Positions 1-8,426 are shown, counted from the stretch's first letter. The stretch is 10,456 nt of DNA from an uncultured Lachnospiraceae bacterium (GCA_947302185.1 CAMYVI010000070.1:1-10456), one strand, 5' to 3'. The notes: a model not told the origin generated them from the sequence alone. Translations and numbers: made by a program.

Positions 1-1
1 G

Positions 2-2587
2 GCAGACAGTCAGGCTCATGAGCACAATGATGTCCATTTTGAGCCCTGGAATTCCGTCGACAGCCTGCCGTCAGGGGGAGGAAGCTACTACCTGACCGAG
101 GATGTGACCTTGACCGACAAATGGACCTTGAGCAGCGGTACCTTGAATCTGTGCCTGAACGGGCATACGATCTGCGGGAAAGGGCACTCTCGCGATCAAG
201 TCATTTCCATCGAAGGCGAAGGTACTGTTCTGAACCTATACGATGATGGAGGCGGTACCATCACCCAGGAAAACTGCTCCCAGGCAAGCCTTGTTGTTTT
301 AAGTAAACCTGCTGTTTTCAATATGTATGGCGGCACTATCAGGGGAGCGGTTGCTTCCGGTGTTCGTGTGATGGGCGGTAGTTTTACTATGTATGGCGGA
401 ACTATAACCGACAACTTAAACTGGGGCGTGACTGTCGATGAGTATAGCGATAAAGACATCACTATCTCCGGGTCTGTGAAGATAACGGATAATAAGAGAG
501 GCGTGGGAGGAGGCCGATTCGCAACAGGCAATCTATACCTGCAGAATCCAGAAAGAAAGATCCGGATCAACAGCAGCCTCGGTGACAGCTTGATCGGCGT
601 CACCAGCAATGCCGGTCTGAGTATTCTCACCAGCGGCCTGCCCGGCAATGGTAATGCTGACAACTTCAAGTACGATAATGATACTTATGAAATCTGGCTG
701 AATGCGGAAGGCGAGGCAATCGTGGACAATCCGCATATTACCACCTGGTCCGAGCTTCAGAAAGCCATGACAAACGGAATCGATGTTATTCTTGAGGAGA
801 ACATCACCTGCGGCGAGTACGAAAAAACTCTGGAAGTGCACAACTCTGTGGTCGTGGACCTGAACGGGCATACAATCGACCGCGGCATGCCTGATAGTGG
901 AAACGGTAACGTGATTAAGATTGACTGGGATGGCAGTCTGACTATCAAGGACTCCAGTCCCGACAAATCCGGTATAATTACCGGCGGCTTCACTTACAGC
1001 CCGGGCGGTGGTGTGTATGTCGGACAAGGGTGTACCTTCATTATGGACGGCGGCTCCATCTACGGGAACTCGACCATGGAAAATGACAATTGTCAGGGCG
1101 GCGGTGTGTATGTCGGACAAGGCGCTACCTTCATAATGAACGACGGCTCCATTATCAATAACTCTACTTACGGAGAATCTGAACAAAAGGGCCCGGGCGG
1201 CGGTGTGTATGTCGGACAAGGTGCTACCTTCATAATGAACGGCGGCTTCATTACCGAAAACTGGAGCCAGGGCAACAACACTTGCCAGGGCGGCGGTGTG
1301 TATGTCGAAAAAGAGGGTGCCTTCACAATGAACGGCGGTATCATCAACGACAATATATCCACGGGCAATGGCAGCGGTGTCTATGTAGCGGATAACAGCA
1401 CTTTCTCCTTCAACAACAACGCGCAGGTCACCGACAACTTGCGGCAGTTCGAGGACAATGGATATTGGGCCGAAAAAACCGACAACATCTATTTAGCTGC
1501 AAATGCGATGATCCATATTACAGAGCCGCTGGATGGCGCCGGGGCCGGTGTGACCATGATGGAAAAGAGAGTTTTTACAGAAGGCCTGAAGGGGAATGGA
1601 AATGCGTCAGCTTTCACCAGCGACAACAACGAGTACAGGGTGGTACTGAATGATGATGGTGAGGCCCTTCTTACGGAGAAACCGGCTCCCTGTGTCATCA
1701 ATGGCGTATCCGGATCTTTTAATGACAAGATTAAATTGAATTATTATTTTGATATTCCGGAAACTGTGGTGGACGAGGGAGGCGCTTATGTGACCATCAC
1801 GAATGACGCATATGACGAAACACCCAATGCCGTTACTCTTCCTGTCGAAGAAGCTGATATAGTCGAAGGCAAAGGCTACAAGTTCAGCATCCCGTTGGCA
1901 GCGAAGGAAGCCACCGACACCATCACAGCGAGACTGTTCGATCAGTGGGGCAATGAGCTCAGCATTCAGAACATTGGCGGAGATACTGACTACACGGAGA
2001 CCGGCGTTCAATATTCGCTGGCGGAATATCTCGCATGGCTTGAGACCCATGCTGAGGACGAAAAAGAAAGGGCAGTTGGCGCAGCAGCCAAAGACTACTG
2101 CACAGCAGCACAGATTTATTTTGGACACAACGCAGACGGCCTGTCGGTCAGCAGCGCTGTGAATGCAGTGACAGCGGAAACCATGAGCGGTTATATCGCT
2201 GACCGTGAGGGTGTACTTCCGGCAGGAGTGAGTATCCGCGGCATCTCAGCGATGCTGGAATCGGACAACACTCTTCGACTGTATTTGGGGTTTAACAATG
2301 TCGACCCGTTCGGTTTTACTTACTCAATTGATGGATCAGTGGTTGAGCTGAAACAACGATCTTCGGATGGTGCATATTATCTGGAGCTGGGTCCCGGCGT
2401 GTATTCAAACCATCTGCAGTATGAACATACTTACTCTGTGTCAGACGACAGCAGCACATATACAATAACGGCGTCTGTACTCACATACGCGCGCTCCTGT
2501 GTTATCAAGAAGAATGAAAAAATAAGCAATCTCGGCAAAACTCTCTACCTCTACAACGAGGCTGCAGTTGCTGCGTTTGGAGAATAA
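2..2587 (+). CDS. Secreted beta-helix (pectate-lyase-like) repeat surface protein, 5' end missing
   Basis: The reading frame is open from the left edge, so the true start lies outside the window. A GTG at 104 is not a credible start: coding continues upstream (a H-E-H stretch, then W, SLPSGGG, YYLTEDV) and no ribosome binding site precedes it. The visible part is about 861 residues. It has two homologous modules, each with a D/CLNGHTI strand, a run of beta-helix turns of the form 'F-x-M-x-G-G-x-I', and a closing G-NGNA...LN-x-x-GEA segment (about 632-733 and 1580-1684). The C-terminal domain (about 1694-2584) has the ending LGKTLYLYNEAA, which I recall as common at the C-termini of large Lachnospiraceae secreted proteins. 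No LPXTG motif or C-terminal membrane anchor is present. The protein is probably exported, and its likely role is surface adhesion or glycan binding. No catalytic residues could be identified, so an enzymatic role is unsupported. Confidence 0.85.
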   Translation, partial: ADSQAHEHNDVHFEPWNSVDSLPSGGGSYYLTEDVTLTDKWTLSSGTLNLCLNGHTICGKGHSRDQVISIEGEGTVLNLYDDGGGTITQENCSQASLVVLSKPAVFNMYGGTIRGAVASGVRVMGGSFTMYGGTITDNLNWGVTVDEYSDKDITISGSVKITDNKRGVGGGRFATGNLYLQNPERKIRINSSLGDSLIGVTSNAGLSILTSGLPGNGNADNFKYDNDTYEIWLNAEGEAIVDNPHITTWSELQKAMTNGIDVILEENITCGEYEKTLEVHNSVVVDLNGHTIDRGMPDSGNGNVIKIDWDGSLTIKDSSPDKSGIITGGFTYSPGGGVYVGQGCTFIMDGGSIYGNSTMENDNCQGGGVYVGQGATFIMNDGSIINNSTYGESEQKGPGGGVYVGQGATFIMNGGFITENWSQGNNTCQGGGVYVEKEGAFTMNGGIINDNISTGNGSGVYVADNSTFSFNNNAQVTDNLRQFEDNGYWAEKTDNIYLAANAMIHITEPLDGAGAGVTMMEKRVFTEGLKGNGNASAFTSDNNEYRVVLNDDGEALLTEKPAPCVINGVSGSFNDKIKLNYYFDIPETVVDEGGAYVTITNDAYDETPNAVTLPVEEADIVEGKGYKFSIPLAAKEATDTITARLFDQWGNELSIQNIGGDTDYTETGVQYSLAEYLAWLETHAEDEKERAVGAAAKDYCTAAQIYFGHNADGLSVSSAVNAVTAETMSGYIADREGVLPAGVSIRGISAMLESDNTLRLYLGFNNVDPFGFTYSIDGSVVELKQRSSDGAYYLELGPGVYSNHLQYEHTYSVSDDSSTYTITASVLTYARSCVIKKNEKISNLGKTLYLYNEAAVAAFGE
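1004..1360 (+). repeat. Four beta-helix repeats within the surface protein (about 24-aa core)
   Basis: Four coding repeats share the core GGGVYVGQGATFIMNGGSI, beginning near 1004, 1097, 1196 and 1289, so spacing is 93, 99 and 93 bp. The last copy is diverged in the middle (VEKEGAFTMN), and a fifth degenerate copy (SGVYVADNSTFSFNN) follows at about 1373-1438. Nucleotide identity is high over 'ggcggtgtgtatgtcgga'. This is typical of parallel beta-helix coils in which G-G-x-V-Y-V and F-x-M-x-G-G form successive strands and turns. Confidence 0.85.
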
Positions 2588-2662
2588 AAAAGGACAGATG
2601 ACTCGCTGTATACAAGTGGTCTGAGAAAAATAATACAATGGATTCACTTCAGCATATCAGGC

Positions 2663-2680
2663 AGGAGGTGATATTCACCT
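2663..2680 (+). promoter_or_regulatory. Small hairpin over a near-perfect anti-16S sequence in the lipoprotein leader
   Basis: AGGAGGTGAT (2663-2672) is a ten-base match to the usual complement of the 16S 3' end. Its second half forms a six-pair hairpin, AGGTGA-TAT-TCACCT (2666-2680). The lipoprotein gene uses a different site, AAAGGAG at 2697-2703, five bases before its ATG. The upstream site is 15 bases before an ATG at 2684 that opens a 42-codon overlapping frame ending at 2812. It may be a leader regulatory element or chance; there is no further support. Confidence 0.3.
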
Positions 2681-2708
2681 TAGATGCACACTGTGCAAAG
2701 GAGCTTTT

Positions 2709-5558
2709 ATGACGAGACACAATCTTCGCAAGGGGACCCTTGCAATTGTTATTGCTGCAGTTATGGCGGCCATGAGCGCGTGCGGGAACATTTCCGGAAC
2801 CGTTTCCGATAATAGCGGCGCAATGACAGTACCGGCTGACAGTACTACAGCTGACACGGCAGCAGGAGAAAACGCGACAAATGGAGAGACAGCCGCTCAG
2901 GACGGCACTGACAGCACAAGCGCAGCCGGTTCCGGTACTGCCGGCGAAACATCTTCGGCAGGCACTTCCTCAGCAGGCAATACCTACACTGCTGTTACAG
3001 CTGAGATGATCAACTTTAAATCCGGCGATATGTACGAAAGATGGACATACGGAACTGTCACCGGAATTGAAGCGGACGGAGACACTGTGAGCATCAGCCG
3101 AGGCAGCTCCGGAATCACTGCGGAAGGTACAGATATCAGTATTACGACTGCCGGAACGTATGTATTTGAAGGAAAACTGAACGGTACGATCACTGTTAAT
3201 GCAGGTGAAAAGGAAAAAGTTCGTCTGATTTTGAACGGATTTGAAATTACGAGCTCCGACGGTCCCGCAATCAGAATCATGGAGAGCGACCGCGTGACGA
3301 TCTCGCTCGAGTCCGACACGGAAAATACCGTAACGGACAGTGAGATCTATTCAGATGAGACTTTTTCCGCCGCAATATACAGCAAGGCGGACCTTGTACT
3401 TAACGGCAGCGGAACGCTGAAGGTCAATGCAAAGCATAATGACGGAATTGCGAGCAAGGACGATCTCAGAATTATCAGCGGAACGTACGCCATCAATGCT
3501 GCTGACGACGGAATAGTCGGTAAGGACAGAGTGGAGATAAAAGACGGGACGTTCCAGATCACGAGCGGCGGGGACGCAATCAAGTCGACCAATATCGAGA
3601 ATGTGAGCAAGGGATTTGTTTATATTGCAAATGGATCCTTCACTCTCACATCCGGTGATGAAGCCGTCGACGCTGCCTCATCCGTGAGAATCGACGGCGG
3701 TGATTTCAATATTAAGACAGCAGACGGTGCCGAAAATGCTGCTCATATGAGCTCCGATCAGGGATTCGGTGCGCAGGGACGACCGGGCGGAAAGGAGTAC
3801 GGACGTGATTACGGACGCGGAGGCTTCTCCGGCGAGCTTCCTGACACATCCGGTGAGACACCGGAAGGTTTCTCGGACGGTACGCCCGGCGCGGATGGGC
3901 AAATGCCTGAAGATTTTACGGGACATATTACGGATGCATCCGGTAATTCCGAGAACGGATTCGGTTGGGACAGAGGTCGGAAAGGACCGGACAGAAGAGA
4001 TTCGGAATCTCTGGGATCGCTCAGCGGAACTGACGGTTCGGAATCGTCTGGCGGGAACAAGACGAACACGGGAACACTTACTCAGAATGACGAAATGGCT
4101 TCAGGCGGTCTTATGATGACAGCGGCCAAAGGAAGCAGCAAGACCGATACCGCGAAAGAGACGACTAAGGGAGCCGGTCAGACAGAAGCCGCGGATGGTA
4201 CTCCCGAAGAAGCCGGTCAGACAGAAGCCGCGGATGGTACGCCTGAAGAAGCAGGTCAGACAGAAGCCGCGGATGGTACGCCTGAAGAAACAGGTCAAAC
4301 AGAAGCCGCGGATGGTACGCTCGAAGAAGCCGCAATCGCTTCGGCAAGAGCCGATGAAAATGATGATACGGACACCGCTGACACGACTGCCGCAGCTAAG
4401 GGTATCAAGTGCGAGGGAGTGCTTGAGATCAGAGGCGGAACATTTGTCATGGACACTCAGGATGATGCGATCCATAGCAATTATCGGATCTTGATATCCG
4501 GCGGAACTCTCACAATCAAAGCGGGTGACGACGGCATTCACGCGGATGATACGCTGGATATAAAGGGCGGCAAGATAACTGTCGAGGACAGTTATGAGGG
4601 ACTTGAGGCCGTTAATATTAATATTTCGGGCGGAGATACGTCTGTGACCGCATCGGATGACGGCGTTAATGCTGCCGGCGGAGATCTGTCATACGCTTCA
4701 GAGGGAGCGGATAATGCCGGAAGTGCAGGAATGCCGGGAACGAGCGGCAGTGCGAATGCGGGCGCATCGGAAGGAGCGAGCGGCAGTGCGAATGCGGGCG
4801 CATCGGAAGGAGCGAGCGGCAGTGCGAATGCGGGCGCACCGGAAGGAGCAAGCGGCAGTACGAATCCGGGCACACCGGAAGGAGCAAGCGGCAGTACGAA
4901 TCCGGGCGCAGCGGAAGGAGCGAGCGGCAGTGCGAATGCGGGCACACCGGAAGGAGCAAGCGGTGCAGCAAACCCCGAGCTGCCAAGAGGACCTCAGGGC
5001 AGAGCAAATGGAGGAATGCCCGGCGGAATGTTCGAAGAGTCTTCCGGTTTTCTGACAATCACGGGAGGCAAACTTTACGTGAATGCGGACGGCGACGGGC
5101 TCGACGCCAACACGGATATCACTCAGACGGGCGGTGAGGTCATCGTAGAAGGACCGACCAACAACGGGAACGGATCGCTTGATTACGGAAATTCTTACAT
5201 AATGAGTGGCGGTACGCTGATTGCTACCGGTTCACCCGGCATGCTGCAGACCATTTCGGAGGATTCCGAGGCCTATGCGATAACGGTTCTTTTCTCCGAC
5301 AATGTGGCGGCAGGGACTACTCTTTCGCTGAAGAATTCTTTCGGAAAAGAGATTGCTTCGATCAAAACGACGAAGGTCACGCAGACGCTTCAGTTCGCAG
5401 GTGACGGGCTCAAGAACGGCGGTACTTATACGCTCTTCAGTGATGATGAGGAATTGTGTAAAATAACTCTCACCGGCACAGTCACGACAGTTGACGACAG
5501 CGGCGCGGAGACAAGTGTCTCCGGAATGGATATGGGCGGAGGCCATATGAGACGGTGA
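2709..5558 (+). CDS. Cthe_2159-type carbohydrate-binding lipoprotein with repeat inserts
   Basis: A 949-residue protein. The start is supported by AAAGGAG five bases upstream and by a signal peptide: basic MTRHNLRK, hydrophobic core 10-21, lipobox M-S-A-C with C25 as the lipidated residue. It should be anchored to the outer face of the membrane by a Ser/Thr/Ala-rich linker (26-95). Residues about 141-345 match the Cthe_2159 (DUF4353) family, a beta-solenoid that binds plant polysaccharides. It shows repeated acidic turns such as NDGIASKDD, DDGIVGKD, GDAIKS and DEAVDA. The fold resumes at about 566-660 (DDAIHS, DDGIHADD, YEGLEA, DDGVNAA) and again at 778-840 (GDGLDANT). Between the blocks are low-complexity inserts at about 346-565 (Gly/Arg-rich, then a 13-aa repeat) and 661-777 (12-aa repeat). 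A terminator follows the gene. The inserts make it longer than I expect for this family. Ligand and calcium binding are inferred from the family. Confidence 0.85.
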   Translation: MTRHNLRKGTLAIVIAAVMAAMSACGNISGTVSDNSGAMTVPADSTTADTAAGENATNGETAAQDGTDSTSAAGSGTAGETSSAGTSSAGNTYTAVTAEMINFKSGDMYERWTYGTVTGIEADGDTVSISRGSSGITAEGTDISITTAGTYVFEGKLNGTITVNAGEKEKVRLILNGFEITSSDGPAIRIMESDRVTISLESDTENTVTDSEIYSDETFSAAIYSKADLVLNGSGTLKVNAKHNDGIASKDDLRIISGTYAINAADDGIVGKDRVEIKDGTFQITSGGDAIKSTNIENVSKGFVYIANGSFTLTSGDEAVDAASSVRIDGGDFNIKTADGAENAAHMSSDQGFGAQGRPGGKEYGRDYGRGGFSGELPDTSGETPEGFSDGTPGADGQMPEDFTGHITDASGNSENGFGWDRGRKGPDRRDSESLGSLSGTDGSESSGGNKTNTGTLTQNDEMASGGLMMTAAKGSSKTDTAKETTKGAGQTEAADGTPEEAGQTEAADGTPEEAGQTEAADGTPEETGQTEAADGTLEEAAIASARADENDDTDTADTTAAAKGIKCEGVLEIRGGTFVMDTQDDAIHSNYRILISGGTLTIKAGDDGIHADDTLDIKGGKITVEDSYEGLEAVNINISGGDTSVTASDDGVNAAGGDLSYASEGADNAGSAGMPGTSGSANAGASEGASGSANAGASEGASGSANAGAPEGASGSTNPGTPEGASGSTNPGAAEGASGSANAGTPEGASGAANPELPRGPQGRANGGMPGGMFEESSGFLTITGGKLYVNADGDGLDANTDITQTGGEVIVEGPTNNGNGSLDYGNSYIMSGGTLIATGSPGMLQTISEDSEAYAITVLFSDNVAAGTTLSLKNSFGKEIASIKTTKVTQTLQFAGDGLKNGGTYTLFSDDEELCKITLTGTVTTVDDSGAETSVSGMDMGGGHMRR
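4176..4331 (+). repeat. 39-bp tandem repeat x4 (13-aa GQTEAADGTPEEA)
   Basis: Four abutting 39-bp units encode GQTEAADGTPEEA, with T replacing the last A in copy 3 and L replacing P in copy 4 (residues 490-541 of the lipoprotein). The units differ at only a few bases, so expansion is recent and unit number may vary between strains. The unit length is a multiple of three, so copy changes keep the frame. It is an acidic, probably disordered spacer. Confidence 0.95.
4737..4952 (+). repeat. 36-bp tandem repeat x6 (12-aa GASGSANAGASE)
   Basis: Six abutting 36-bp units encode variants of GASGSANAGASE (residues 677-748), and a decayed seventh unit (GASGAANPELPR) follows. Two subtypes alternate, SANAG and STNPG, in the order A A A B B A, which points to duplication and unequal exchange. 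All frames on both strands stay open across the array because of its composition and length, so antisense open frames here are artefacts. Confidence 0.95.
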
Positions 5559-5578
5559 GAGAGAAATAATGACTGAAT

Positions 5579-5622
5579 TTACGGAAGTAAAAAGCGTTTC
5601 TGCTTTTTCTTCCGTAATTTTA
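5579..5622 (+). terminator. Rho-independent terminator after the lipoprotein gene
   Basis: A perfect outer stem TTACGGAAG / CTTCCGTAA (5579-5587 with 5609-5617) encloses a second perfect stem AAAAAGC / GCTTTTT (5589-5595 with 5602-5608) around a six-base loop, with one unpaired T between the stems. TTTTAT follows. It starts 20 bases after the lipoprotein stop codon and separates this gene from the downstream protease gene. Confidence 0.9.
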
Positions 5623-5649
5623 TGCAAAATCGTAAAGCGCACTTGCATC

Positions 5650-5678
5650 TCGACAAATTCCTTTTGAAAGCTTACAAT
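5650..5678 (+). promoter_or_regulatory. Sigma-A-type promoter for the C11 protease gene
   Basis: TCGACA (5650-5655) and TACAAT (5673-5678) each match five of six consensus bases and are separated by 17 bp. Transcription would start near 5685, about 50 bases before the ATG. The strong terminator just upstream fits an independent transcription unit. Confidence 0.6.
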
Positions 5679-5733
5679 ACATTATAGGATTATTTGAATT
5701 CGGCGTTACCGCCTTTTTCAGAGGAGGAGCACT

Positions 5734-8325
5734 ATGGATCGCAACCAAAAATATGTCGGAAGAGAAAAGCATGTATCCGGAAAGACCGGATCCATTGACA
5801 AAGTCGGGCAGGGACTCGGCAAGACTCATTCTCAGCGAGGCGGCAGCGGCGGCTCGGGCAGTGGTTCGGGCGGCGGCAAAGGCCCTAAAAGATCGGGCGG
5901 CGGACTCACGAAATTGTCTCCGCTCGCTATCATAGTTATAGCTGCCTACCTGCTTTTCGGCGGCGGTGGCGGAAACAATACGGCGACGAGTACCGCTACA
6001 AGCACCGGAACAAGTACATCAAGCTCGCAGGGAAGCGGCGCGCAGAATTCGTCCTTCTATGACTACTTTGTGTCAGGCTCTGAGCAGAGTTCGTCATCGG
6101 GGCAGAGTTCTTCTTCGAGCACTTCACAGAGTTCGGGCGGAGCGGGTTCCTACGGTGCGAACGGCTATTATACACAGCCGGCAGACACTGAGGACAATAA
6201 CACCGGGTCTGTAGATACCGTTGTTTCCAACAAAGCCAGAGATAAGTTCACCAAGCTTCTCGGAAACGGGAAGGATACGGTCACTCTCATGGTCTATATG
6301 TGCGGAACAGATCTTGAATCCAACTACGCCATGGCGACGAATGATCTTCAGGAGATGCTGAGCGCCAATCTGGATACGGACCGCGTCAGAATACTCGTCT
6401 ACACCGGCGGCTGCAGAAAATGGAAGAATTCTGTATTTTCCAACTCCAAAAACGAAATTTATCAGGTCGTAAAGGGCGGCGTCGAGCGTCTCAGTCCCAA
6501 TGAAGGAAATGTTCCGATGACCGATCCGTCAACACTTTCCGGCTTTATTAAATGGTGCAAGAGTAATTTTCCTGCAAGCCGGTATGACCTGATTCTCTGG
6601 GACCACGGTGGCGGAACGCTTTCGGGCTTCGGCTGCGATGAGAAGTTCCCGGGTACGACTATGAGCCTCGACGGAATTGCGAAGGCTCTCAAAGACGGCG
6701 GCGTGAAGTTCGATTTTATCGGCTTCGACGCATGCCTTATGGCTACGCTCGAAAACGCGATGGCAGTCGAGCCGTATGCGGATTATCTGATCGCTTCAGA
6801 GGAGACGGAACCGGGCTACGGCTGGTATTATACAACGTGGCTGAATCAGCTCAGCCAGAATCCGTCCATGGATACGCTCTCGCTGGGCAAGGTCATTTGC
6901 GACACATTCACAAGCGATAATGCCAAGAGAACACGCGGTGACTCCACGACACTTTCCGTTGTCGACCTTGCCGAGGCTTCGGGAACGGTACCGGAGGCGC
7001 TGGATGCATTTGCATCGACACTTAATGATAATATCCGGGGGGATGAATATATTAAGGTCGCAAATGCGCGTTCCGCGACGCTCGAATTCGCATCTTCCAC
7101 CAAAATCGATCAGATCGATCTGATAGACTTCTGCACGCGTATCAACAGCTCGGAGAGTAATGCGCTTGCAGCTGCACTGCGCAGCATAATCAAGTACAAC
7201 CGTACGAGCAGCAATTTCAGGAGCGCTTACGGAATTGCCGCTTATTTCCCGTACAGAAGAGTATCCTACACGGACAAAGTACTTACGACACTGAACAAGA
7301 CCAACTACAATCAGAATTATACGACGGCGTGCAGGTCATTCGCGAGCCTTGTGGCAGGCGGGCAGATCAGCGCAGGCGGATCTTCCTCGCCGCTTTACCA
7401 GATACTCGGCGGCGGATACGGATCGGGAAACTCCTACGGATCATCCGGCAGTTCCGGCGGCTCCAACGGATCCTATTATGATTACGGCTCCTACGGCGGC
7501 AGTAACGGTTCCGCTGAGATTCTGGAACAGCTCCTCACTTCATTCCTGTCAGCGCGTTCCGTTGCTCCCGATATGGAGGTCAACGGACTGAAAGAGGATA
7601 ATTCTTCCTGGCTCGATACGGAACTTATCAAGGAAAAGAAGGACTTCATAGCGGAGCACACGATTGATGCTTCACAGCTTTTCTGGACCGATAAAGACGG
7701 TGAGTCGGCGCTTGTTCTCACTGATGACACGTGGGATCTTATAGAGAAGATTGAATTCACCGTTTTCTATGATCAGGGTGAGGGATATATTGATCTCGGG
7801 ACGGACAACATTATACAGTTCGATGAGGAAAATGACCTGATCGGAACGTGGGACGGCACCTGGCTCGCGCTCGATGATAAGGTCGCTCCTTATTATGTGA
7901 TGTCAGCCGTGATGGATGAGGATAATTCCTATACGGTAATCGGCCGCGTTCCGGCGATACTGAATGGTGAGACGGAGTGCAACATTATTGTGAAGTTCAC
8001 GAGTGAGGATCCGGAAGGTTCCGTAATCGGCATCAGTACGATTCAGAATTATAAGAGCCCTGAAGAAATCCTCGGAAAGATCGAGCCGATCGATGATGAA
8101 GATCTTGCGGGATCGGTGCTTACATTTGCAGCCGATTTTTACACATATGAAGGTGACTTCGAAGATATGTATGCTACCGGCAATGAGTTGACAATAGATC
8201 CGGAGCACGTCATAAAAGTGGACAATATGTATCTGGACAATGCAGAAAAATGTATCGCGATGTATAAGCTCACAGATATTTATGCAAATGAATACTGGAC
8301 AGGTAAGATTCCTTATTCCGAATGA
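5734..8325 (+). CDS. Membrane-anchored clostripain-family (C11) cysteine peptidase
   Basis: An 863-residue protein. AGGAGG at 5722-5727 lies six bases before the ATG. Domains in order: a basic Gly/Ser-rich cytoplasmic tail (1-58); one membrane segment (about 61-75, LSPLAIIVIAAYLLF); a Ser/Gly/Thr-rich extracellular linker (about 76-150); the peptidase domain (about 180-540); a Gly/Ser/Tyr-rich hinge (about 545-594); and an acidic C-terminal domain of about 270 residues. The catalytic pair of family C11 is visible as His291 in WDHGGG and Cys334 in FDACLMA, with the conserved ASEETEPGYGWYY at 354-366, so the enzyme should be active. Clostripain-family enzymes cut after Arg or Lys. The single N-terminal segment with no cleavage site indicates a protease tethered to the outer face of the membrane. 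Substrates are unknown; the secreted repeat proteins upstream are candidates by position only. Confidence 0.9.
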   Translation: MDRNQKYVGREKHVSGKTGSIDKVGQGLGKTHSQRGGSGGSGSGSGGGKGPKRSGGGLTKLSPLAIIVIAAYLLFGGGGGNNTATSTATSTGTSTSSSQGSGAQNSSFYDYFVSGSEQSSSSGQSSSSSTSQSSGGAGSYGANGYYTQPADTEDNNTGSVDTVVSNKARDKFTKLLGNGKDTVTLMVYMCGTDLESNYAMATNDLQEMLSANLDTDRVRILVYTGGCRKWKNSVFSNSKNEIYQVVKGGVERLSPNEGNVPMTDPSTLSGFIKWCKSNFPASRYDLILWDHGGGTLSGFGCDEKFPGTTMSLDGIAKALKDGGVKFDFIGFDACLMATLENAMAVEPYADYLIASEETEPGYGWYYTTWLNQLSQNPSMDTLSLGKVICDTFTSDNAKRTRGDSTTLSVVDLAEASGTVPEALDAFASTLNDNIRGDEYIKVANARSATLEFASSTKIDQIDLIDFCTRINSSESNALAAALRSIIKYNRTSSNFRSAYGIAAYFPYRRVSYTDKVLTTLNKTNYNQNYTTACRSFASLVAGGQISAGGSSSPLYQILGGGYGSGNSYGSSGSSGGSNGSYYDYGSYGGSNGSAEILEQLLTSFLSARSVAPDMEVNGLKEDNSSWLDTELIKEKKDFIAEHTIDASQLFWTDKDGESALVLTDDTWDLIEKIEFTVFYDQGEGYIDLGTDNIIQFDEENDLIGTWDGTWLALDDKVAPYYVMSAVMDEDNSYTVIGRVPAILNGETECNIIVKFTSEDPEGSVIGISTIQNYKSPEEILGKIEPIDDEDLAGSVLTFAADFYTYEGDFEDMYATGNELTIDPEHVIKVDNMYLDNAEKCIAMYKLTDIYANEYWTGKIPYSE

Positions 8326-8339
8326 AACCGGTGACATCA

Positions 8340-8349
8340 TGTTTAGACA
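8340..8349 (+). promoter_or_regulatory. Possible TreR box upstream of treR
   Basis: TGTTTAGACA fits the HutC-type GntR operator pattern GTnTAnAC and differs by one base from the core of the palindrome at 9629-9640 before the PTS gene. It lies about 100 bp upstream of the suggested treR promoter, so repression from here would need looping or an unseen promoter nearer to it. Confidence 0.35.
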
Positions 8350-8426
8350 GGTATTTTACTGAAACGCAAAAGCCCTTGATTTTTAAGCAAAAAAGGCAGT
8401 TTTGTGCAAAGCATGCTCCATGACAG

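Noticed and set aside
104..106. GTG as the start of the first gene
   Set aside because: The frame is open to the left edge with family-typical sequence, and no ribosome binding site precedes the GTG.
2570..2587. Cell-wall sorting signal at the end of the first gene
   Set aside because: There is no LPXTG motif, hydrophobic segment or basic tail; the protein ends NEAAVAAFGE.
2588..2708. Promoter for the lipoprotein gene (TACAAT at 2634-2639)
   Set aside because: No acceptable -35 lies 16-18 bp upstream. Read-through from the first gene is equally possible.
4176..4952. CRISPR-like regular repeats
   Set aside because: The units abut with no unique spacers, and they encode in-frame protein repeats.
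4592..5058. Long open frames on both strands over the 36-bp repeat array
   Set aside because: They are frame shadows of a GC-rich repeat with a unit divisible by three. Their products are monotonous, have no ribosome binding sites, and the lipoprotein frame explains the sequence.
6394..6401. GTCTACAC matching the GTnTAnAC operator pattern
   Set aside because: It lies inside the protease coding sequence without a longer palindrome, so it is most likely chance.
8326..8426. Terminator after the C11 protease gene
   Set aside because: GCC/GGC and ACTG/CAGT pairings around 8355-8400 are short and asymmetric, and no convincing stem with a T run was found.
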